Below, one piece after another: positions 57,181 to 64,000 of a DNA stretch of 64,000 nucleotides. The notes below the pieces were generated by a model. The model was not told the DNA's origin and searched no databases. It saw nothing but the letters and a program-made list of their open reading frames with translations. Numbering within the stretch: the first letter of the stretch is position 1; each line of letters begins with the position of its first letter. The position numbers and the translations under genes are program-made. The DNA is from Blastobasis lacticolella. Taxonomy: Eukaryota; Arthropoda; Insecta; Lepidoptera; Blastobasidae. The stretch spans positions 12,906,001 to 12,970,000 of the forward strand of contig LR990056.1 in NCBI GenBank assembly GCA_905147135.1, written 5' to 3'.

Positions 57181-57195
57181 CGTACTCATCTTAGT

Positions 57196-57521
57196 ACTAG
57201 TACCAGACGTTTCGTTTTAGCTGGACTCGACCAACCGTCAGATGCAGTAGACACTAATCCTTACGCAGTATTAAATAATGTCGCTTTTGGCAGCGGGGGA
57301 CGTGGTCGGACGTCCGACCAAGGTCGGCTCGCCCGCGTATCAGAATAAAAAAAATCTTGGCGTTAATTTCCCGGTTGTGCTCTAATGCACGAAGGCCCGG
57401 GGTCAGCCTTGACCATCCGAATTGATCCAAAAGCGACTTTATTTTGTACTTCGTAAGGATTAGTATCGGCTGTAACGGATGGCTGGTCAGGTCCAGCTAA
57501 ATCGGGGCGTCTGTTACTAGT
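57196..57521. mobile_element. MITE, 326 bp, with repeat C inside
   Basis: Terminal inverted repeats of about 95 bp: ACTAGTACCAGACG...TTTTAGCTGGACTCGACCA at the left, TGGTCAGGTCCAGCTAAA...CGTCTGTTACTAGT at the right; inner GTCGCTTTTGG pairs with CCAAAAGCGAC. A repeat C fragment occupies 57358-57435 in the centre. Confidence 0.75.
57358..57435 (-). mobile_element. Repeat C fragment nested in the MITE
   Basis: TTGGCGTTAATTTCCCGGTT, GCACGAAGGCCCGGGGTCAG and CCTTGACCATCC, as in 62347-62412. Confidence 0.6.
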
Positions 57522-58815
57522 TTAAAGTTAAACGGGCCCAACGGGATCGAATCCCACAGCTTTATGTCACTGTTGCGAGTCAGTGAATACATTTAACTGC
57601 CGAAGACGATTCAAAGTAGGAAGTTATCAGTTCATGCTATGAATTCTATTCTCTAGGACGTTACAGTTACGGAGAACTGAGCAGCATCAGAGAATCAATA
57701 AAGGGTATACAATGCGCCATATATCATTTCTCGTTTATAATGCAGAGAATCTCACAATATACAATAACGGGATCTTAAATACGAGTCGACTCAATAAACT
57801 TAAACGTATGACAGATATCCATACAAACGTACCATACAAAATGTCTTATTGAAATGATGTCTTCACGATGCCTCGGATTGATGCTCGCTTTTCCTGGTTC
57901 AATGGGATGTGCGCTTTATGTAAAGGTGAAAAGATCGTAGCGCAAGCCGAGAATGGGTTTGAAATATTATTTTCTATCGCATCTATAAAGGAAGGTCTTG
58001 GCTATAGAAGAGGGAAATAAGTTTTTGTAAGTATCTATGTTGTAAAGTTGGAATGTCTAATTGACCATGCGTTTACAATATAAGAAGCTCATTTGAATGT
58101 GTTATGGTGAATTAAAAGACGATGTAAGAATTGAGTTGTATGTTTTACATATTTATTTTATCTACTTTGGTTTGGCTGGATTGTTTTTGGCTTTGTAGTC
58201 GATATATATTTTAGATACACACATACACGTCTTTTTCCGATGGGTAGACAGGGTAGGCAGAGTCCACATTGTTCCACTTGCTACGGTCGCTTACTCCAAA
58301 GTTGGTTGAAAATTACAGTTTTTTAGCACTTAGTTTAGTTAAGTTTATTTATCTTAATTGGATTAGAAGTACATCAATCAAAAGGATACCTTTATGAATT
58401 GTCAACATTAATAATATCTAACATTTTGTATTATTTTTCATTGGTTTACCAACAGATAGTACACTACATCTAACATCTAAATCTAAGGTATTATAATCGT
58501 TTTGTTAGTGCATTAACATATTTGGAAAAAAAATTGATACAATATGTCCAAAATATTTATAAATGTAATTTTTCAAATTAAATTAATAACCTAAAGAATG
58601 TCAAAGAGTATAAAAACATTGTCCAAATTAAAAATATTCGTTACGTATCACATTGGTTAGTTTATAGTCATGATTCTCCAAAGCATGTGTTACCGCCTAC
58701 CGATACCATCATTATCAGCTCCTCCCTCAATATGACTTTCACTGCACGAGTAATCGCTTCCTCTCTTTGTTACCATCCCGGCAAACCAAGTATAACGTAT
58801 CTGCAGGTACGTTGC
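57522..58815. other. No gene seen
   Basis: AT-rich. GATGGGTAGACAGGGTAGGC and AGTCCACATTGTTCCACTTG (58240-58285) look like a common LINE fragment but are too short to assign. Confidence 0.4.
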
Positions 58816-59321
58816 GTAATTAGCGGCATGTCGATAGTAGCTTTGCGCGGCGTCGAGGTGACTGGCCAGTGGCTTGTGAAAACGGTTTTCAATGCGAATT
58901 CTGAAGAGGTAACGTTTTGTTTGGATGGTAAGGGGTAATCTACGTTTAGCGTAATTAAAGGCACGTCGTTGGTAGCTTTGGCTCGACGTCGCGGTGTCTG
59001 GCCGGTGGCTTGTGGAAACGGTTTTCGATGCGAGTTCTGAAGAGGTAATGTTATGTTTGGATGGTTAGGGGTAATCTACGTTTAGTGTAATTAAAGGCAC
59101 GTCGCGGTGTTTGGCCGGTGGCTTGTCAAAACGGTTTTCAATGCGAGTTCTGAAGAGGTAAAGTTTTGTTTGGATGGTAAGATGTAATCTATGTTTAGTG
59201 TAATTAAAGACACGTCGTTTGGTAGCTTCGGCGAGGCGTCGCGGTGTCTGGCCGGTGGCTTGTCAAAACGGTTTTAAATGCGAATTCTATAGAGGTAAAG
59301 TTTGGGTTGGATGTTAAGAGA
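58816..59321. repeat. Tandem array, four units of about 135 bp
   Basis: Units 58816-58950, 58951-59086, 59087-59199 and 59200-59321, each starting GTAATTA and containing GGTGTCTGGCCGGTGGCTTG, AAAACGGTTTTCAATGCGA and TCTGAAGAGGTAA. The third unit lacks about 20 bp (the TTGGTAGCTTTGG word) and the fourth is cut at its end. Overlapping open frames on both strands at 58687-58964 are by-products. Confidence 0.9.
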
Positions 59322-59324
59322 TCT

Positions 59325-59450
59325 TTTGCGGGGTCGGGGGTCTTGTGCTGGCCCTGGTAATGTAAACGTCCATAGGCTGCGATGACTGCTTACCATCAGG
59401 CAGGCCGTAAGCTTGTTTGCCACCTTTGCAGTATATAAAAAGAAACTCAT
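59325..59450 (+). mobile_element. LINE 3' UTR fragment
   Basis: CCATAGGCTGCGATGACTGC, TTACCATCAGGCAGGCCGTA and AGCTTGTTTGCCACC followed by TATATAAAAAGAAA. Matches the reverse of 17583-17640. Confidence 0.65.
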
Positions 59451-60489
59451 ATGAGCAAAGGCAGCCTTAACGCTGTATAAGTTTGTTTGCCACCTTAACG
59501 GTATTAAAAATAATAAAAATAAGCGCGATACAATGCTTGTATTAAATTAGTGGCAAAGGTAAGCATTTTCTTGCCATGTCATCTGGTTGCGAAGCGACTT
59601 CCGAAGCGCATCAGCTGGGAAAGTTTTATGAGTTGACCTTTGCTTTTTGTTTATTGCATTTCGTTGGCATCAACAAATCGTGAATCGATCTTATGCTGCT
59701 ATATTGCGCTTATCTAGATTTTACTAAATGAGGTAGGTATTGTATAAATATAGTAGTAATATGCCTGAAAACTCATCAATTGTTACAACGTTATTTTGAG
59801 TTTTAGTCACCACAACACAAGTAATAAATGTTGTTGTTTTCGAACCTTTCGAACTCAAATATACAACTCAGCTTTAAAATGTTATGTCAGCTTCATAAAT
59901 AAATCGAGGCACACAAGACGTTACTTCTGTTAAATAACACGTTGAAGCGATGACAGCACAATGCTGCAGATCTGCAGCTCATCGATCATGAAGCCACGGT
60001 AGCGCTTTCACCTGATGCGAGGAATAGATGAACAATAGCCAAGCCTTTTGTTTCAAGTTTATGCCAAAAGAGCATCGCACATTCTGATCGTAAGGTGGTC
60101 CAAACGACCGATCTCAGACACTTCGGTGTGTAATGCGGTGATGCCACAATCGATAAAGTTGTGTAATCAATGTGCGGTAACTTCGATCGGAGAAGTCGCT
60201 TTTTGCTGATTTTCAATATATTATATCATATGCGGTTAATGTTATTTTTTAATGGGTAGATTATTTTTGATCGGTCCAGACTCTGTAATACTTACTTGAT
60301 TCTAATCTTAGTGGAAATTTTATAGCCCTATATTATTTATTACATTATTAGGCCATCATTAAAAATAACTTGTAAATTGTTTCAGGTCCATGAAATAAGT
60401 TGGAGACTTCATGTGTGACTAAATAAACATTTTTGTAAGTATTTTCATTACATAAGTAAAATTAATTGGTAAAATAATTTTAAGAAAGA
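59451..60489. other. No gene seen
   Basis: AT-rich; partial echo of the preceding LINE tail at 59484-59505 (GTTTGTTTGCCACCTTAACG). The 76-residue minus frame at 59986-60216 is not recognised. Confidence 0.4.
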
Positions 60490-60725
60490 TATCCCGTTCA
60501 AATTGGAGCCGCCTGTCTGGGAAATTGCCTCCACCTTACAGAATACCGCCGCCAAACAATCATACTTTAAATAGTGTTGTGTTCCTGCCGGTGAGTAAGG
60601 TCTCCAGTGCTTCATGGGGAAATTATTTCCCCATTTGCTGCCAGAGCAATGTGTCCCGGGTCCATAGGCAGCTGTGACCACTTTCCATGAGGTGTACTGC
60701 CTGCCTTTTTGTCTTTCGATTATAA
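60490..60725 (+). mobile_element. LINE 3' end fragment
   Basis: TCCCGTTCAAATTGGAGCCG, TGCCTCCACCTTACAGAATA, CTGCCGGTGAGTAAGGTCTC and GTGACCACTTTCCATGAGG follow the 3' part of the LINE at 10720-11020. The 96-residue minus frame is a shadow. Confidence 0.75.
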
Positions 60726-60879
60726 TTTTTTGAAGCATATGCAGCCACCTCCGCTACTTGTTTCCAGGGGTTCATGGTCTTTGGTTATTTTGAACTCGAA
60801 AATATTTTACGTTCGGCGGGAAACTAAAAGCTTAGCTAGTGCCATCAAATGATATTATTGGAGAGTACAGGCAGTTAAG

Positions 60880-61130
60880 ACTTTTTTTAAAGTCAAGACT
60901 AGTCAGGCATTAGAGCCCCCATCTCAACTGGTGGTAAGTGACGATACAGCCGAATATATAGCATGTCTGCCTAGTATCAGCCTATGTACTCTATCCTTGA
61001 AGGCGTCCTTCACTCTTGTCTTGAAGGCGTCTACATTATAATTATCAGGGAACACTAGCAGGCAACATGCTTCATTTCTTTGTCGTACGCACACACACAG
61101 AGGCAAAACACTCGCAGGCAACGTTATCTA
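60880..61130 (-). mobile_element. Repeat G / LINE C-terminal fragment
   Basis: Reverse strand reads ACCLLVFPDNYNVDAFKTRV then KDAFKDRVHRLIL, a LINE C-terminal motif (F-x-x-x-Y-N-x-x-x-F-K). An inner word CTTGAAGGCGTC is doubled. The plus strand shares ACTGGTGGTAAGTGACGATA with the copy near 52811. Confidence 0.65.
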
Positions 61131-61544
61131 AGCGAACCTATCCTATTGGTCAACTGACCACGTTAGGTAATTGTAAAACCTCTAATTTCAATATCAAAAG
61201 AGCACCAGAATAAATGACAAACATCCATAGTCCCCTTTATTAAAGCCTGTTCAGCCTGAACCGTACGTCCCAGTTTGTCAAAGCCAACAACGTATTGTTT
61301 GTTCAAAAACCGATTTGTAAATCGTTTGCCAAGCAACACAGTACATTGACCCATAAAATTAAGCAATGATCGAATTCCATAGCCCACAACAACTCATGCG
61401 CCGTTGTTCAAATACCCATAAGGCTGAAGTAACATCTGGTATGGAGTGCGGTTTTGGAATATAAGGAATTATGTTTACGTATGCAGTATTACATAAGACG
61501 GTTTAATACCATGAAATTGATATATGACTATTACAATACAATAC
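61131..61544. other. No gene seen
   Basis: The 74-residue minus frame at 61163-61387 (ending in ...DVCHLFWCSFDIEIRGFTIT) is not recognised and may be LINE-derived. Confidence 0.35.
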
Positions 61545-61665
61545 TTACCAAACTCTTTATTTGCACACCAAAGAACACAAATACAGATACAAAATATATG
61601 GTAAGTAGTACAAAGGGCGGTCTTACCACTAATGTGATCTCTTCCAGACAACTTTGGAATCATTT
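61545..61665 (-). mobile_element. LINE-type 3' UTR (repeat F), reverse
   Basis: Reverse strand: TTGTCTGGAAGAGATCACAT, GTAAGACCGCCCTTTGTAC, GTGTGCAAATAAAGAGTTTG and a TATTGTATTGT tail, as at 49866-49998. Confidence 0.65.
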
Positions 61666-62337
61666 AAGATAAATAGTTTGCTGCTCATTCCTATAATATG
61701 CGACTAACAAGCAGCTCATCAATTTGTAACTATCGATGCACAGATTTAGGTTTCATCACATGAAATTTATGTCACATGTACTTACACATATTAGATCAGA
61801 GAATTTTTTTAGAGAGATTTATAAGTCATACAATTCATTAGTCTTTGGATCAGTCAGACAGACAGTCCGGTTACAGTTTAGGATACTGCTTAGAAGCATG
61901 CTACTTAAAAACGATAAATATTGTTATGTCCAAAATCCAAAAATATAAGACATGAGAATGTCCAATCAGCTGTTTCTTTTCACGGCTTACCGTCCACCGA
62001 ACACGATCCACTATATTTCACGTGCACACCGGACCGTTGCGGACAGACAGACAAACAGACAGTTGCGCAAGCGTATCGAATGGCACACAGTCACTGCTAG
62101 CATAATTTGATCCATCACGTGTGGTGTTACGTTACTATTGCAAACAAAAAATAATGGCTCCCTAACGCAGATGGATGTAAAATTGTCTACAAATGTTAGG
62201 GATTCAGCGTAATGTATGGTAATGTAATGTTAGGTTGTTTAGTTGCCGTTTATTAATGTGTTTCGTTTTCTAAATCTTACGTACTGTAAATTAAGGTCAG
62301 CAAGTAAGCTTGCACTGAATTTTGTAATATAACTAGT
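61666..62337. other. No gene seen
   Basis: AT-rich, with short patches such as GGACAGACAGACAAACAGAC at 62041. No supported frame. Confidence 0.4.
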
Positions 62338-62494
62338 CTGGTCATCTTGGCGTTAATGTCCCGGTTTTTGTAATGCGCGCAAGGGCCGTCCGTGGGGTCC
62401 GCTTTGACCATGATCCAGGATTTGGCAGATCAGGTAATCACAGTGACTCCGTGTCTCTTTTAACAGGGGAACCTGGCCAGATTGGATCATGATA
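62338..62494 (-). mobile_element. Repeat C copy, well preserved
   Basis: GGTCATCTTGGCGTTAATGT, GCAAGGGCCGTCCGTGGGGT, TGACCATGATCCAGGATTTG, CAGATCAGGTAATCACAGTG and CTGGCCAGATTGGATCATGA. Confidence 0.7.
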
Positions 62495-63309
62495 GATTTT
62501 TGTAATATAACTAATATGGACAAAAGATAATTTAGTTCCTTCGCAAATATAGATTTGGTTACAATATTTAAGGACAATGTAGATGTTTAATAACTTTATG
62601 TTTTTACTTTTTATATTTAGAGAAATATAGTGTAAAATGTACACAGTTTCATTGGTAAGGTAAAAATTGGTACCTTTACCAATCCTTATAACTTATAAAA
62701 ATCGCAATCTGTTCCCTAGACTGTTTAAGCAGATTGGAACCCCGAGACGTCATATTATTATTGTTATTTTTTATGATTTAATTATGTACTAAAAAGCAAT
62801 AGGTTTTTGGTTTTGATTTAAAATATAACTACGAACGGATACTAGGAATAATTATTCCGTGACCTCAACATAATTCCACACATTGGCCTCAAAAGTAATG
62901 TCTTAGGTACCATAAAATAATATTTTCAATTTCGAATTGCCCTCTACATTTACGAAACACATTAGGAACAGGTAATTAGAACACAATACCTATAATTACG
63001 ACGATGATAAACCATTTTGAAAATAATATCAAGTGTAAGTATAATTACAAAATTACTGATGACAATAGAATTGTGACGAAATAATCGATTTTCGATACAC
63101 ACTGCGTGATCCTCGCAATGTCAGTTATCATCACGTTTTTCGATTTATTTTTATCAATGTCGACTTTTTATATCTCGCATAAATGATACGTTATGTATGA
63201 TGATATGGTGCAATGATATAATACTGTAGATAATAGAATTTCGTAACTGTTCCCAGTATAAGAACTTATATACGTTTTCTGTGCCCTGCAAACCTGCAAA
63301 TTCAAGCAA
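62495..63309. other. No gene seen
   Basis: Very AT-rich with no credible frames. Inverted words GGTAAGGTAAAAATTGGTAC and GGTACCTTTACCAATCC overlap at 62655-62684. Confidence 0.4.
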
Positions 63310-63491
63310 CTGAAATTGTAACCATGATCCAATCTGATCACGTTCCTCTGGTAACAGAGTCACGGAGGTCAGATGGCAGTCGCTCCACTGTAATTACCTG
63401 ATCGCCAAATCCTGGATCATGGTCAAGGCGGACCCCGGGCTCTCGTTCTCGAGAGCACAACCGGGACTAACGCCAAGATGATGATGATACG
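63310..63491 (+). mobile_element. Repeat C copy with GATGATGAT end
   Basis: GTAACCATGATCCAATCTGA, AGGTCAGATGGCAGTCGCTC, CCAAATCCTGGATCATGGTC, GAGAGCACAACCGGGACTAA and the 3' end CGCCAAGATGATGATGAT, which fixes the orientation of the family. Confidence 0.7.
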
Positions 63492-63517
63492 TTTTCTGTG
63501 CCCGTAGTCGACGACCT

Positions 63518-63753
63518 GACGACTTGAGTGGTTCAGTGGTAAACATGCCAGTCAGCCGCAAGCGGTCCCGGGTTCGATTCCCAGCCGGGCAGAAATTTAA
63601 ATGATGATTTTTAATTTCTGTTACGGGTCTGGGTGTTCTATGTATAATAAGTATGTATTTAAAAAAGTATATAAGTAGTATACCAGTTAGCTAGCACCCA
63701 TAGCACAAGCTTTGCTTAGTTTGGGGCTAGATGGCGCTGTGTGAATTTGTCCA
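63518..63753 (+). mobile_element. SINE family A copy, full length
   Basis: Head ACTTGAGTGGTTCAGTGGT (A-box-like), T-arm CCCGGGTTCGATTCCCAG (B box), body TTTCTGTTACGGGTCTGGGT and AGCACAAGCTTTGCTTAGTT, tail CTAGATGGCGCTGTGTGAAT. Best plus-strand example of the family in the window. Confidence 0.85.
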
Positions 63754-63756
63754 CGA

Positions 63757-63860
63757 TTATTTATTTATTTATTTAAGTCCCATGTGCTAATGCAATTTTA
63801 GAATCTGTACTAAATGACAGTAAGTATACCTAACCTATAATCATTCCACAAAATCGCGCA
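63757..63860 (-). mobile_element. Element with (TAAA)n tail, partial
   Basis: Plus strand starts with ATTATTTATTTATTTATTTA, then AAGTCCCATGTGCTAATGCA, as at 45322-45380, directly next to a SINE A tail. Right limit uncertain. Confidence 0.45.
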
Positions 63861-64000
63861 CTATATACGTGTAGAGTCCGATCAGTAGCATTTCTGTTAT
63901 TCACTACGATCTTAGCTAAATAGGAAGGAGGCTCAAGGAACTAAGAAGTGGCTGTAAGTTTGAAAGCAATTGAATAATACATAAATAATTATGACTGAAT

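Noticed and set aside
58687..58964. Overlapping frames of 83 and 64 residues on opposite strands
   Set aside because: They run into the tandem array, whose units have different lengths and do not keep a common frame.
1..64000. CRISPR array, operon or bacterial defence-type system
   Set aside because: The sequence is eukaryotic (spliced MED21 exons, SINEs, LINEs). No short regular direct repeats with unique spacers and no gene cluster are present.

Overview
This window reads as a stretch of an insect nuclear genome, most likely a moth or butterfly. It is AT-rich, carries one recognisable host gene (MED21) with introns, and is otherwise filled with old repeats. Assignment to Lepidoptera rests on the style of the repeats: tRNA-headed SINEs, Jockey/CR1-like LINE 3' ends, (GAT)n-tailed LINE ends, and fragments ending in 'GAAGTCGCG...CTAGT'. 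It is an inference; no species can be named.

Region 1 (1-5528) holds the 3' part of MED21, a Mediator middle-module subunit, inside an almost perfect tandem duplication with a period of exactly 3064 bp. Copy A enters the window within the last intron, so only its last coding exon (688-813) is seen. Copy B (2465-5528) has the internal exon (2543-2821) and the last exon (3752-3877) with good splice sites, but no first exon, so it is a 5'-truncated partial copy. Both copies carry a decayed LINE in the last intron and a short inverted-repeat element (TIR 17 bp, CAG target duplication) downstream of the 3' UTR.

Region 2 (5529-11040) is almost wholly transposon: a 513-bp mariner-like foldback element, two decayed Jockey/CR1-type LINEs that each still show a YADD motif, and a textbook nested insertion (10200-10413) flanked by a 17-bp target duplication.

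Region 3 (11041-64000) has no recognisable protein-coding gene. A CpG-rich block followed by a good splice donor at 12542 could be a promoter and noncoding first exon of a gene whose coding exons lie beyond the window; this is inference. Other promoter-like islands lie near 33.9 kb, 35.5-35.8 kb (perfect NRF1-type palindrome), 40.8 kb and 49.1 kb (TATA box). The rest is a mosaic of SINEs, LINE 3' ends, Helitron-like fragments, MITEs, tandem arrays (102 bp, about 135 bp and a degenerate 16-bp array) and several perfect hairpins. Most short open frames in the window fall inside these repeats and are not genes. I did not find a new multi-gene system. The items most worth a second look are the MED21 partial duplication, the tetraloop hairpins, the 16-bp periodic array and a hammerhead-like motif.
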